NCBI GenBank assembly: GCA_025808375.1
Contig: CP061009.1
Coordinates: forward strand, 3,224,001 to 3,288,000
DNA length: 64,000 nucleotides
DNA from: Duncaniella muricolitica
Lineage (GTDB): Bacteria > Bacteroidota > Bacteroidia > Bacteroidales > Muribaculaceae
Reading direction: 5' to 3'
The notes under the pieces were generated by a model, which saw only the letters and a program-made list of their open reading frames with translations, was not told where the DNA came from and ran no database searches. Position numbers and translations under genes: made by a program. Of the stretch, positions 48,811 through 58,400 are shown in pieces. How positions within the stretch are numbered: position 1 is the first letter of the stretch; every line of letters starts with the position of its first letter.

Positions 48811-50974
48811 CCACACCACTCCCGCCACCCCCTCAGTCAACGTCACGCCCGACCTGGCCTCACGTGCCACAGGTCTGCTGAGCCGGTTCTACGGCTACAG
48901 CACATTCCGCCCTCTCCAGCTCGACATCATCGCGACAGCCATGGAGGGGCGCGACTCGGTGGTGCTCATGCCCACCGGAGGCGGCAAGTCGATATGCTAT
49001 CAGATGCCCGCCCTGCTGAGCACGGGAGTCGTGATTGTGGTGTCACCGCTCATAGCCCTGATGAAAGACCAGGTCACGGCACTTGCCTCAAACGGCATAC
49101 CCGCCGCTGCGGTCAACTCTATGCAGACCGAGGAGACCAACCGCGATATACTCGAACAACTGTTCAGCGGACGTGTGCGCATACTCTACATCTCACCCGA
49201 ACGGCTTCTCACCGAAATCGACCGCTGGTCGAGAGACCTCAACATAGCCCTGTTTGCCATCGACGAGGCCCACTGCATATCGCAATGGGGCCATGATTTC
49301 CGCCCCGGCTACACTCAGCTCAGACGCATCAAGGAAGTCTATCCCGACGTGCCGGTGATGGCACTCACCGCCACCGCCGACCGTCTGACCCGCGATGACA
49401 TAGCCACTCAGCTCACACTGCGCGACCCGCGCCTGTTCATCGGCTCGTTTGACCGTCCCAACATATCGCTGCGCGTCATGACCAATCCTGGCAAAAACCA
49501 GCGCATCAACTATATATGCTCAATGATAGAGCGTTATCGCAACGACTCGGGCATAGTGTATTGCCTGAGCCGCAAGACGGCCGAAGAGACCGACAAGCAA
49601 CTGCGCGGACGCGGCTATCGCTCGACGGTGTATCATGCCGGCCTCTCGGTAAGCGAGCGCAACGAGGCTCAGGACAAGTTTATCAACGGAGAGGTGCAGG
49701 TGGTGTGTGCCACCGTAGCCTTCGGCATGGGCATCGACAAGAGCAACATCAGATGGGTGGTACACAACAATATGCCACGCAACATCGAGTGTTACTATCA
49801 GGAGATAGGCCGCGCAGGCCGTGACGGAGCCAAGGCCGAGGCCGTGATGTTTTACTCCTATGGCGACATCGCCACCCTGCGCAGCTTTGTCGACGAGAGC
49901 GGACAGCAGGCCATCAATGCCGAGAAGCTGGCCCGCATGAAAGAATACTCCGAAGCCTCGCTCTGCCGCCGCCGCATACTCCTGAGCTATTTCAACGAGA
50001 CCATGGACCACGACTGCGGCAACTGTGACGTGTGTCTCGACCCGCCCGAACGCATCGACGGCACCGTGCTTGTGCTCAAAGCTCTCAGCGCGATCGTACG
50101 CATCAACGGCGCGGCCGGAATCACAATGCTCATCGACATACTCCGCGGCATGTCGCGACAGGAGCTGGTGCAGCGCGGTTTTGACAAAATCAAGACCTAC
50201 GGAGCCGGACGCGACCTCAGTTTCGGCGAATGGAACGCCTACATATCCCAGATGATACAGCTCGGGCTGATCGACATAGCCTATAACGAGCACAACCATC
50301 TCAAAATCACCCCTTACGGGCGCAAAATCCTCAATGAACGCAGTGAAGTGCTGCTGGCCCGATACACTCCCATGGAGTCGCGCCGCGGAGCCGCCAGACG
50401 CAAGGCCGAGCAGGAGACACCTCAGCTCTCGCCGGCCGAACAGTTGCTCGAATCGCTCAAAGCCGTGCGCGAGAAAATTGCCCGCAAAGAGCAGGTGCCC
50501 CCCTACATCGTGTTTACCGACAAGGCATTGCTCGAGATGGTGCGTGTGGAGCCTACCGACATGGAGACTTTCTCAAAGGTGGAGGGTGTAGGCGAGCGCA
50601 AGACCGTAAAATACTGGCGTCCGTTTGTCACGGCCATACGCAAGTTCAAGGGCATCACCGAAAAACTCGGCTCCGGCCTCTCGGTCGAGGAGACTTTGCT
50701 GCTGCTTAACGCCGGCTATGACGTCAATGCCATAGCCGACGCCAAAGGCATCAAGCCCTATACCGTATATACCCACCTCGTGGAGCTTATCAACAATGAC
50801 AAACTCACCGACTTCTCGTCTATCATCACACGCGAGCAATATCTGCGTGTCATGTCGGTGGCCAAAGCTCATCCCGAGACTTTCTACGAAATACTGACCG
50901 ACGAGATGCCCCAGGGTCTACCCCGAGTGGCCATAGCCATCAGTAATTTCCTGCTTCGCAAGAAAAGCGTTTAA
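48800..50974 (+). CDS. recQ: ATP-dependent DNA helicase RecQ
   Basis: 724 residues. The helicase core (about 25-350) has FRPLQLDIIATAMEGRDSVV, P-loop MPTGGGKSICYQMP, DEAH box FAIDEAHCISQWGHDFRPGY, GSFDRPNIS and VGFGMGID-like VAFGMGIDKSNIRWV. The zinc-binding block with CRRRILLSYF and CGNCDVCLDPP is followed by the winged-helix RQC region (about 410-520), an HRDC domain (about 550-625) and a C-terminal helix-turn-helix (GYDVNAIADAKGIKPYTVYTHL). It unwinds DNA 3' to 5' in recombination and repair. The ATG at 48800 lies inside the end of the sugar transferase gene. No separate promoter was found. Confidence 0.97.
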   Translation: MLSDHTTPATPSVNVTPDLASRATGLLSRFYGYSTFRPLQLDIIATAMEGRDSVVLMPTGGGKSICYQMPALLSTGVVIVVSPLIALMKDQVTALASNGIPAAAVNSMQTEETNRDILEQLFSGRVRILYISPERLLTEIDRWSRDLNIALFAIDEAHCISQWGHDFRPGYTQLRRIKEVYPDVPVMALTATADRLTRDDIATQLTLRDPRLFIGSFDRPNISLRVMTNPGKNQRINYICSMIERYRNDSGIVYCLSRKTAEETDKQLRGRGYRSTVYHAGLSVSERNEAQDKFINGEVQVVCATVAFGMGIDKSNIRWVVHNNMPRNIECYYQEIGRAGRDGAKAEAVMFYSYGDIATLRSFVDESGQQAINAEKLARMKEYSEASLCRRRILLSYFNETMDHDCGNCDVCLDPPERIDGTVLVLKALSAIVRINGAAGITMLIDILRGMSRQELVQRGFDKIKTYGAGRDLSFGEWNAYISQMIQLGLIDIAYNEHNHLKITPYGRKILNERSEVLLARYTPMESRRGAARRKAEQETPQLSPAEQLLESLKAVREKIARKEQVPPYIVFTDKALLEMVRVEPTDMETFSKVEGVGERKTVKYWRPFVTAIRKFKGITEKLGSGLSVEETLLLLNAGYDVNAIADAKGIKPYTVYTHLVELINNDKLTDFSSIITREQYLRVMSVAKAHPETFYEILTDEMPQGLPRVAIAISNFLLRKKSV

Positions 50975-50989
50975 TAATCCGATATTGAT

Positions 50990-51562
50990 ATGAAATATAC
51001 CGACAATCCGGCCGATGACAACATGAAATGGACTGTTGAGGGCACCGAATACCTCTTCAGACGTCCGTGGCTCACGGTGAGACGCGACACAGTGCGTCTG
51101 CCCGACGGCACAGTCCATCCCGAATATTATGTGCTCGAATATCCCAAATGGATCAACATCATAGCCATAACTCCCGAAGGCAAATATGTGATGGTCAAGC
51201 AATATCGTCACGGTCTCGGAGTAGTGGCCACCGAACTGTGTGCCGGCGTTGTGGAGGATGGCGAGGATCCGCTCGAAGGAGCCAAGCGCGAACTGCTCGA
51301 GGAGACAGGCTATGCCGGCGGAGAATGGGAACTCACTATGGAGATTTCGGCCAACCCGGGTAGCCAGAACAATCTCGCCTACTGCTACACGGCCCGCAAC
51401 GTGGTCAAGGTAGCCGAGCAGCATCTCGACACGACCGAGGACATAAGCGTGGAACTCCTGTCGGAAGACGAGGTGCGCGAAATGCTCCTTAACGACGACA
51501 TCAAACAGGCCCTCATGGCCGCCCCTCTCTGGCGACACTTCGCCCTGAATCACAAAATATAA
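50990..51562 (+). CDS. Nudix hydrolase (ADP-ribose pyrophosphatase-like)
   Basis: 190 residues. The Nudix box is complete: G-x5-E-x7-REUxEE-x2-GU in GEDPLEGAKRELLEETGY (about residues 91-108). Upstream, the segment WLTVRRDTVRLPDGTVHPEYYVLEYPKW and VMVKQYRHG match the ADP-ribose / nucleoside-diphosphate-sugar pyrophosphatase subgroup. It likely cleaves an NDP-linked metabolite such as ADP-ribose in the cytosol, but this subfamily has many substrates. It follows recQ by 15 bases, so the two may share a transcript. A hairpin with a T run (about 51594-51647) follows the stop. Confidence 0.9.
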   Translation: MKYTDNPADDNMKWTVEGTEYLFRRPWLTVRRDTVRLPDGTVHPEYYVLEYPKWINIIAITPEGKYVMVKQYRHGLGVVATELCAGVVEDGEDPLEGAKRELLEETGYAGGEWELTMEISANPGSQNNLAYCYTARNVVKVAEQHLDTTEDISVELLSEDEVREMLLNDDIKQALMAAPLWRHFALNHKI

Positions 51563-51593
51563 TAAACTCAGTCCGCCTGAGATTGGCATAAAA

Positions 51594-51647
51594 GATACGG
51601 TTGCTGTGTTTGTTTCTCCTGTCGCCTGACACAGCAACTGTGTCTTT
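51594..51647 (+). terminator. Terminator after the Nudix gene
   Basis: GTTGCTGTGT and ACACAGCAAC form the stem with a loop of about 22 bases, followed by TGTGTCTTTTT. Confidence 0.6.
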
Positions 51648-51718
51648 TTGCATCTCCATGACAGTAGACTTTAACATCTATTATCAGACGTGACAGCCTC
51701 TTTTTGTCACATTTTCAG

Positions 51719-51726
51719 TAATTTTG
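51719..51726 (+). promoter_or_regulatory. -7 box for tatAC
   Basis: TAATTTTG, ending 25 bases before the ATG of tatA. No TTTG at the ideal distance. Confidence 0.4.
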
Positions 51727-51751
51727 TATCCCTCATCTTATACTTCGGACT

Positions 51752-51949
51752 ATGATACCATGCCTCTTTAATCTCGGCACAGGCGAGATAATCATCATAC
51801 TTGTGGTGGTGTTGCTGCTCTTCGGAGCCAAGCGCATCCCCGAACTGGCCCGCGGTCTCGGACGCGGTGTCAACTCGTTTCGTAAAGGGCTCAATGAAGT
51901 CACCGACCAGATTGACGATATAGATACAGACAAATCCGGGAAAAATTGA
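51752..51949 (+). CDS. tatA: Sec-independent protein translocase subunit TatA
   Basis: 65 residues: a short N-terminus, one membrane helix (GEIIIILVVVLLLFGAKRIP) with the FG hinge, then an amphipathic helix (ELARGLGRGVNSFRKGLNEV) and an acidic tail with DDIDTDKSGKN. TatA forms the pore-like assembly that moves folded proteins with twin-arginine signals across the inner membrane. The stop TGA overlaps the TTG start of tatC (TTGA), so the two subunits are coupled. No TatB is present, as is usual in Bacteroidota where TatA plays both roles. The identification is firm. Confidence 0.95.
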   Translation: MIPCLFNLGTGEIIIILVVVLLLFGAKRIPELARGLGRGVNSFRKGLNEVTDQIDDIDTDKSGKN

Positions 51950-52746
51950 GCGACAGCGGATTTTGGGACCATGCCGAGGCTCTGAGAAAAGTCATTCTCC
52001 GGGGGATCGGGATTGTCGTTGGGCTTATGTGTGTCTACTTTGCCGTGATGCCTGAGCTTTTCGACAAGGTGATTCTCGCGCCATGCCGCGCCGACTTTCC
52101 GCTCTACTCTCTGCTGCGTCACATCGGCGGTCCACTCGAGGGTGACGGCAAGGACATCGAACTCATCAACATACAGCTCGCCTCGCAATTTTTCATACAC
52201 ATGTCCACCTCGCTGTGGATAGCCGTCATCACAGCCTTTCCCCTGCTCCTCTATCTTATATGGAGCTTCGTGGCCCCCGGACTGTATGAACATGAGAAGC
52301 GCGGCATAGGTCCGGTGATAGCCGGAGCCAACGTGATGTTTTATCTCGGTGTCGCGACAGGCTACTTCCTGGTATTTCCTCTCACACTGCGGTTTCTTGC
52401 CGGCTATCAGCTCAGCGCGTCAATACCCAATCAGATTTCGCTCGACTCTTATATCGACAACTTCATGATGCTCGTGCTCGTCATGGGCATAGTGTTTCAG
52501 CTCCCGGTAGTCGCATGGCTGCTGGGACGCGCCGGAGTGCTGGGACGCGAATTTTTCCACACCTTCCGCCGTCACGCCATCGTAGCCCTGCTCATAGCGG
52601 CCGCCGTCATAACCCCGACCGGCGACCCGTTCACACTGACAGTCGTATTTCTTCCCCTCTACATCCTGTGGGAAGCATCGTCACTGACCGTGCCGTTGAA
52701 AGCTCCCCGACAACCGTCAGATCAGATAAAAACAACCCCCTCATAA
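51946..52746 (+). CDS. tatC: Sec-independent protein translocase subunit TatC
   Basis: 266 residues beginning with TTG at 51946; this start preserves the conserved N-terminal FWDHAEALRKVILRG segment that binds twin-arginine signals. Six membrane helices follow, with the family blocks FVAPGLYEHEKRGI, FYLGVATGYFLVFPLTLRFL, SLDSYIDNFMMLVLVMGIVFQLPVV and ALLIAAAVITPTGDPFTLTVV. There is an unusually long first periplasmic loop with the segment HIGGPLEGDGKDIELIN, common in Bacteroidota. TatC recognises the signal peptide and recruits TatA. A spacer with ATAACCT repeats and a small hairpin separates it from mtnN. Confidence 0.95.
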   Translation: MSDSGFWDHAEALRKVILRGIGIVVGLMCVYFAVMPELFDKVILAPCRADFPLYSLLRHIGGPLEGDGKDIELINIQLASQFFIHMSTSLWIAVITAFPLLLYLIWSFVAPGLYEHEKRGIGPVIAGANVMFYLGVATGYFLVFPLTLRFLAGYQLSASIPNQISLDSYIDNFMMLVLVMGIVFQLPVVAWLLGRAGVLGREFFHTFRRHAIVALLIAAAVITPTGDPFTLTVVFLPLYILWEASSLTVPLKAPRQPSDQIKTTPS

Positions 52747-52805
52747 CCTCACTCCTCCATAACCTTATAACCTCATAACCTTATAACCTTCGGTCGAAGA
52801 CCGAA
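52744..52805. repeat. ATAACCT spacer repeat and small hairpin before mtnN
   Basis: Five to six degenerate copies of CATAACCT/TATAACCT (52742-52790), followed by TTCGGTC-GAA-GACCGAA (52789-52805). The repeat resembles the short-period spacers at 25655 and 47243 in layout, though with another word. Confidence 0.55.
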
Positions 52806-52812
52806 TAAAAAC

Positions 52813-53481
52813 ATGACAATAGGAATAATCGTAGCCATGACCAAGGAGCTCAACCTGCTCCTGCCGCTCATGGATAACCGCGAGACCCGCAAGGTGGGCG
52901 GCACCGAGTTTCACCTCGGCAACATAGGCACCAACAGAGTGGCACTCATGGAGTGCGGCATAGGCAAAGTCAACGCCGCCATCGGAGCCGTCACACTCAT
53001 TGACACATTTCACCCCGACCTCGTAATCAACACAGGCGTGGCAGCCGGAGCCGGCGAGAATGTAGCCGTAATGGACGCCGTTGTCGCGACCGAAGTCGCT
53101 CATCACGACTTCTGGTGCATAGGCGAGGAGTGGGGACGAGTGCCCGGATGTCCGCGTACATTTCCCGCGCGCACATATGCCGAAGCTGTCGATGCTCCCA
53201 ACGTGAAACGCGGACTCATAGCCTCGGGCGAACTCTTCATCACCTCGGCCGAACAGGTCGACGCCATCAGGAAAAACTTTCCCGGCGTCATGGCCATCGA
53301 CATGGAGAGCGCGGCCATAGCCCAGGCCTGCCACCTGAGAGGCGTGCCGTTTTTCTGCATGCGCGTCATCAGCGACACCCCCTGGTGTCACCACGACAAC
53401 TCCCGCCAGTATGAAGACTTCTGGGAGGATGCCCCCCGCCAGTCGTTCGGACTCATCAAGTCACTCATCGACTCATTGTAA
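52813..53481 (+). CDS. mtnN: 5'-methylthioadenosine / S-adenosylhomocysteine nucleosidase
   Basis: 222 residues, standard length. It splits adenine from methylthioadenosine and S-adenosylhomocysteine in the cytosol. The phosphorylase fold has MTIGIIVAMTKEL, ECGIGKVNAAIGA, VINTGVAAGAGENV and the catalytic-site stretch AIDMESAAIAQACHL (Glu binding the ribose; Asp further downstream in VISDTPW). The S-ribosylhomocysteine made here is the substrate of LuxS encoded five bases downstream, so the two form one pathway unit. The start ATG is the first in frame. The identification is firm. Confidence 0.95.
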   Translation: MTIGIIVAMTKELNLLLPLMDNRETRKVGGTEFHLGNIGTNRVALMECGIGKVNAAIGAVTLIDTFHPDLVINTGVAAGAGENVAVMDAVVATEVAHHDFWCIGEEWGRVPGCPRTFPARTYAEAVDAPNVKRGLIASGELFITSAEQVDAIRKNFPGVMAIDMESAAIAQACHLRGVPFFCMRVISDTPWCHHDNSRQYEDFWEDAPRQSFGLIKSLIDSL

Positions 53482-53486
53482 CTGAC

Positions 53487-53969
53487 ATGGAAAAGATACC
53501 GAGCTTCACCATCGACCACGAGCGTCTGCTCCGCGGCATCTACGTGTCGCGCCGCGACCTCACACCTTCGGGCGATGTAATCACCACCTTCGACATACGC
53601 ATGACCGAACCCAACCGTCAGCCGGCACTCACCCCCGAGGCACTTCACGCCATGGAGCACCTCGCAGCCACCTATCTGCGCAACAATCCCGATTGGAGCA
53701 GCCGAGTGGTCTACTGGGGCCCGATGGGATGCTGCACAGGCAACTACCTGCTGATACAGGGCTCGCCCCAACCGGCCGACATTGTGCCGCTCATGCGCGA
53801 GACCATGGAGTTTGTGGCACGATATGAAGGCGACATCCCCGGAGCGTCACCGCGTGACTGCGGCAACTACTCCTTTATGGACCTCGACGGTGCACGACGT
53901 GCAGCACGCACCTACATCGACGAAGTGCTCGACCGTATAACCCCCGATAATCTCTGCTACCCACAGTGA
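53487..53969 (+). CDS. luxS: S-ribosylhomocysteine lyase
   Basis: 160 residues. Iron/zinc ligands are seen in LHAMEHLAATYLRN (HxxEH, near residues 53-57) and DCGNYSFMDLDGA (Cys near 127). The catalytic Cys is in WGPMGCCTGNYLLI (near residue 83). The N-terminal FTIDHERLLRGIYVSRRD is also typical. It converts S-ribosylhomocysteine to homocysteine and the AI-2 precursor DPD, so it recycles the methyl cycle and can produce a quorum signal. It lies between mtnN (five bases) and the AlbA_2 protein gene, whose GTG start overlaps its TGA. No AI-2 receptor or Lsr system is in the window. Confidence 0.95.
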   Translation: MEKIPSFTIDHERLLRGIYVSRRDLTPSGDVITTFDIRMTEPNRQPALTPEALHAMEHLAATYLRNNPDWSSRVVYWGPMGCCTGNYLLIQGSPQPADIVPLMRETMEFVARYEGDIPGASPRDCGNYSFMDLDGARRAARTYIDEVLDRITPDNLCYPQ

Positions 53970-54625
53970 AAGACCTCAAGGGTATAAAAGGAAAATTCTA
54001 TATAGCCTCGCTTATCGAAGAGGGGGAGCATGAGCATCAGGACTTCAAGTTTGCCATCTCCGACGCCCGCAAGATAGCCCGTTCTCTATCAGCCTTTGCC
54101 AACAACGACGGAGGCCGTCTGCTCATAGGCGTGAAGGACAACGGAGCCATAGCCGGAGTGCGCAACGAGGAGGACATATATCTCGTGGAGCAGGCCGCCG
54201 AGATGTATTGTGTCCCGCCCCAGCAACTGCGTGTCACAGCCTTCAAGACCGAAGGGGGACACACCGTGGTCAGGGTCGAGATAGACCGTGCGCCCGCGCG
54301 CCCCGTGCAGGTCAAAGAGGCCGAAGGCCACTTGCGTGCCTACTATCGGGTGCGCGACGAGAACATAGCCGCGCCGCCATTGCTCGTCAAGGCATGGCAG
54401 CGTGCCGCCGAGCAGACGTCAGGCTCAATGCTCGGCCTCGACTCGCACGGCCGGCAACTGCTCCGCATGGCTTCGGACGACAGCGGTGTCACGCTCGAGG
54501 ACTTCATGGTCGAGGCCCACATATCGCGCGCCATGGCCGAAGAGCTCGCCATAAGCCTTTACAGCATGGGAGTGATAGATTTCCGCTATGACGGGACACG
54601 CTTCACCATGGTCTGCACGGCTTAG
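53966..54625 (+). CDS. AlbA_2 (Schlafen-like) domain protein
   Basis: 219 residues starting with GTG at 53966, which overlaps the luxS stop (GTGA). The AlbA_2 / AAA_4 domain (about 15-135) shows the pattern EHEHQDFKFAISDARKIARS, SAFANNDGGRLLIGVKDNG and HLRAYYRVRDENIAA. The C-terminal part (about 150-219) looks like a winged helix or HTH (LEDFMVEAHISRAMAEELAI). This is the domain set of predicted transcriptional regulators of the Schlafen-like family. It may regulate the mtnN-luxS genes or be a passenger; its fused start with luxS argues for a common transcript, but no target site is visible. It ends 53 bases before the GH25 gene. Confidence 0.8.
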   Translation: MKDLKGIKGKFYIASLIEEGEHEHQDFKFAISDARKIARSLSAFANNDGGRLLIGVKDNGAIAGVRNEEDIYLVEQAAEMYCVPPQQLRVTAFKTEGGHTVVRVEIDRAPARPVQVKEAEGHLRAYYRVRDENIAAPPLLVKAWQRAAEQTSGSMLGLDSHGRQLLRMASDDSGVTLEDFMVEAHISRAMAEELAISLYSMGVIDFRYDGTRFTMVCTA

Positions 54626-54677
54626 AGGGTGTTATTAAACAAACTTAAATCACAATTAACTCACCCCACGATTTCAA

Positions 54678-55415
54678 GTGTTACGTTACATTACGTTCAT
54701 ATTGATTCTCGCCGCCATGATGGCCGGATGTCGCCGAGACAGACGGGCACCGCACACTGTGCCGGGCTTCAGCGATTATGAAATCGTGGGCATAGACGTG
54801 AGCGCGCACAACGGTGACATCGACTTTGACCGCGTGAAAGCCGAGGGCATAGAGTTTGTATTCATAAAAGCCACCGAAGGGAGCACTTTCAAGGACAAAC
54901 GCTTTGTCGACAATGTGCGCAAAGCCCGCAAAGCCGGTCTGAAAGTCGGAGCCTATCACTTCTTTCGCTTCGACACCCCCGGCTACATGCAGGGACTCAA
55001 CTTCGTCAACTCCATCCACGGGCGCAACCTCGACCTGCCCGCCGTGATAGACATCGAAGAGTTTACCAATCCCAACTTCCAGACCACCAAACTGGTGATG
55101 AACCGCGTGACCGAAATGGCCGACCATCTCGAGAGCCACGGCTATCGTGTGATGCTCTACACCAACAAGAAAGGCCACGCACGATTTATCAACGGCCGCC
55201 TCGAGACCTATCCTCTGTGGCTCTGCTCGCTCGGATCGCTCCCCGATGACATGGACTGCGACATATGGCAGGCCACACACCACGGACGGGTGAAAGGAGT
55301 GGACCACGATGTGGACATAAACATATTCACCTCATCACGCACCGACTGGCCCACATTTGCCTCAGGCATATCGGTTTCCGACACAATAAAGAGTGTCAAA
55401 TCAGCGTTAAAATAG
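54678..55415 (+). CDS. GH25 lysozyme-like lipoprotein
   Basis: 245 residues from GTG 54678, the only start that gives the lipoprotein signal: LRYITFILILAAMMAGC with a lipobox at residue 18. The glycoside hydrolase 25 domain (about 35-230) has IVGIDVSAHNGDIDFD (catalytic Asp), FVFIKATEGSTFKD, GAYHFFRFDTPG and LPAVIDIEEFTN (catalytic acidic residues). It cleaves peptidoglycan between N-acetylmuramic acid and N-acetylglucosamine and would act from a membrane anchor in the periplasm. Just upstream is a short sequence like the MITE terminal repeat (54625-54640). porU starts 19 bases after its stop; their relation is unclear, but shared transcription is likely. Confidence 0.9.
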   Translation: MLRYITFILILAAMMAGCRRDRRAPHTVPGFSDYEIVGIDVSAHNGDIDFDRVKAEGIEFVFIKATEGSTFKDKRFVDNVRKARKAGLKVGAYHFFRFDTPGYMQGLNFVNSIHGRNLDLPAVIDIEEFTNPNFQTTKLVMNRVTEMADHLESHGYRVMLYTNKKGHARFINGRLETYPLWLCSLGSLPDDMDCDIWQATHHGRVKGVDHDVDINIFTSSRTDWPTFASGISVSDTIKSVKSALK

Positions 55416-55434
55416 ATGCGATAATCCCCTATCC

Positions 55435-58400
55435 ATGAAATCACAGCATCTACGATATATTCTCTCTCTGCTCCTTCTTCTCGCCTCGACAGGCCTGACA
55501 AGAGCATTCTCGCCCGACACTTACACCGAGTCGTCGGCACTGAGTCGCGGCAGATGGGTCAAGCTGAGCGTGTCACAGACAGGCCTGCACATGATTTCTC
55601 TCGCCGACCTGCGCGCATGGGGCTTTGACAATCCATCCAAAGTCAGGATATACGGCTACGGAGGCAAACGCATATCCGACAGGTTTACATTCGACAACTA
55701 CACCGACGACCTGCCGATGCTCCAGAGCGAACTGACCTCACGAGGCATAGTATTCTACGCCGAAGGACCACTCACACCCACCTCCGACATCTACGGCACC
55801 ATCTTCTACACCACCAACCCCTACTCGACCCTCGGCTACTACTTCATCAGCGACAACGAGGCCGAGGAGCGTACCATCCCCGTAGAAGGACGGCCGGCGA
55901 CAGGTCAGCCGGGCCAGTACTTCACCGCGACCGCTGTCCATGAGACCGATGCCGTGAGCCCGGCCGGAAGCGGCCACCTCATGGTGGGCGAAGATTTCCG
56001 CTTCACCCCCACCCGACGCTTCACCATCCAGCTCCCCGGCCGTGAGGACGACAGCGAGATAACGATGCAATGTGTGTTCTTCGCCAAAGCAAGCGGCGGA
56101 GTGCAGTTGACTTTTGCCGAAAACGGCAACACCCTTCCCGCCTCCACCTCCGACCGCGTGTCGGGCACAGGCGACTGGGGCGAACTCGCCACCATGCGCC
56201 GCACCTTTGTCCCGACCTCGGGCCAACAGCTCAACCTCACTGTCACAGCCTCACAGATGGGCACTCTCACCCAGGCCTACCTCGACAAGATTACAGTCAA
56301 CTATCAGCGTCGCATCGCACTCCCGGCGTCTCACCGGCTGGAGTTTACAGGCTTCGCATCATCGCTCGAAGGGGCCGGAGAAAACACCCGCATCTGGGAC
56401 GTGACCAATCCTCTGGCCATCGTGAGAATGAACCACTCGGTCACCGACGGCATAGCCGGATGGAACAACGACTACTATGGCCGGCGCACATATGCCGCAT
56501 GGAATGAAAACGCGCAATTTCTCACCCCTAAGGTAGCCGGTGTCATCAAGAACCAGAATCTCCACGGCGAGAAAACTCCCGACATGGTGATAATCACCCA
56601 CAGCGCGCTCAAAGAACAGGCCAACCGCATTGCCAAGCTCCATACCGAGACCATCGACACCATGCGCGTGCTTGTGGTGACACCCGAGACAGTCTACAAC
56701 GAGTTCAGCAGCGGCACTCCCGACATAAACGGACTGCGTCGCATGCTCAAAATGTTTTATGACCGCGGCACCGACTCCAAGGGCCACAGGCTGCAATATG
56801 TATTGCTCATGGGCAGCGCGAACTATGACCACCGCAAGCTCACAGCCGCCTGGCAGCGCAACACTCAGGCCACAATACCCATATGGCAGACCGACAACGG
56901 CCATCTCGAAAACTACTCTTACAGCACCGACGACGCCTATGGCATACTCGCCGACAACTCCGGACTCAATCTTGAGGCCGACATGCTCAACGTGGCTGTC
57001 GGACGCATACCGGCCCACACGGCCGCCGAGGCCAAAGTGTATGTCGACAGGCTCATAGCCTACTCCACAGCTCCGTCCGCCGGACAGTGGCGCAACCGCA
57101 TAATGTTTGTGGCCGATGACGGAAACGAAAACATACACATGTCACAGACCGAGGATATGGAACGCCTCTTCCGCTCTCAGAAACGCGGACGCGAGATGAC
57201 ATATTCCAAAGTATATGTCGACACCTATGACAAAATCGGAGGTGTCGTGCAGGTGGCGCGTGACAAATTTTACAATCTTCTCAACGACGGCACCGTGTGG
57301 TGGAACTATGTGGGCCACTCCTCCATAACCACCATGGGCAGCGAGGGACTGCTCGGGCTCACCGACATCAACAACCTCTATCTGCGCCGCGCACCGTTCT
57401 ATTACGGTGCCACCTGTTCGTTCGCCCACTGGGACGGCGACGAATACAGCGGGCTCGAAATGCTCACACTCTCCGACGCCGGCGGCGTCATCGGCGGCAT
57501 CTCGGCCACACGCTCCGTCTACATCACCCGCAACGGCATTCTCACCAAGGGTCTGGGTCAGGAACTTTTCGCCACCGACGGCAACGGCAACATACGTCCG
57601 ATAGGCGAAGTGCTCCGCCGTGCCAAAAACGGCATCGGCTCCGACTCCAACAAGCTGCGCTACGTGCTGCTCGGCGACCCGGCCATGCGCCTGGCCATCC
57701 CGTCGGCCATAGCCACGCTCGACTATATAAATGACGTGGCCGTAGTCCCCGACGACGGAGAGTCAGAGCCCCTGGTGATACAGGCTCTTGCCACAACGAC
57801 ACTCCGCGGCTCAGTGCTCTCATCCGACGGACATCTGCTCGACTCGTTCAACGGATATATCGACCTCACACTCTATGACGCGGAGCGCAGCTTCACGACA
57901 CAGGGCCGAGAAAACGAGACGGCAGGCGGATATGTCTATGACGAGCAGGGCGACCAGCTCTACACAGGCCGCGCCAAAGTGGTCAACGGCAAGTGGGAAT
58001 GCTCGTTTGTGCTTCCGGCCGACATTGCCGACAACTTCCGCAACGCCACTCTTGCAATGTATGCCCAGACCGACGACGCATCACTCTCGGCCGGCGGTGC
58101 CAACAGAGACTTCTACGTGTATGGCTATGACGAAAACTCTATCACCGACGACAAGGCACCCGTAATCGAGAGCATGTATCTCAACCACGAGACCTTTGCC
58201 AGCGGTGACCCCGTCAACGTCACACCTCTGCTCCTCGCCCGCGTGAGCGACGACATGGGCCTAAATATGTCGCTTGCCGGCATCGGCCACCAGATGTCGC
58301 TGCGCATTGATGACAACATCCATCTCAGCGACCTCTCGTCATCGTTCATCCCCGACAGCGACGGTCTGCCTGCCGGCGACATAGTGTATCAGTTGCCCGA

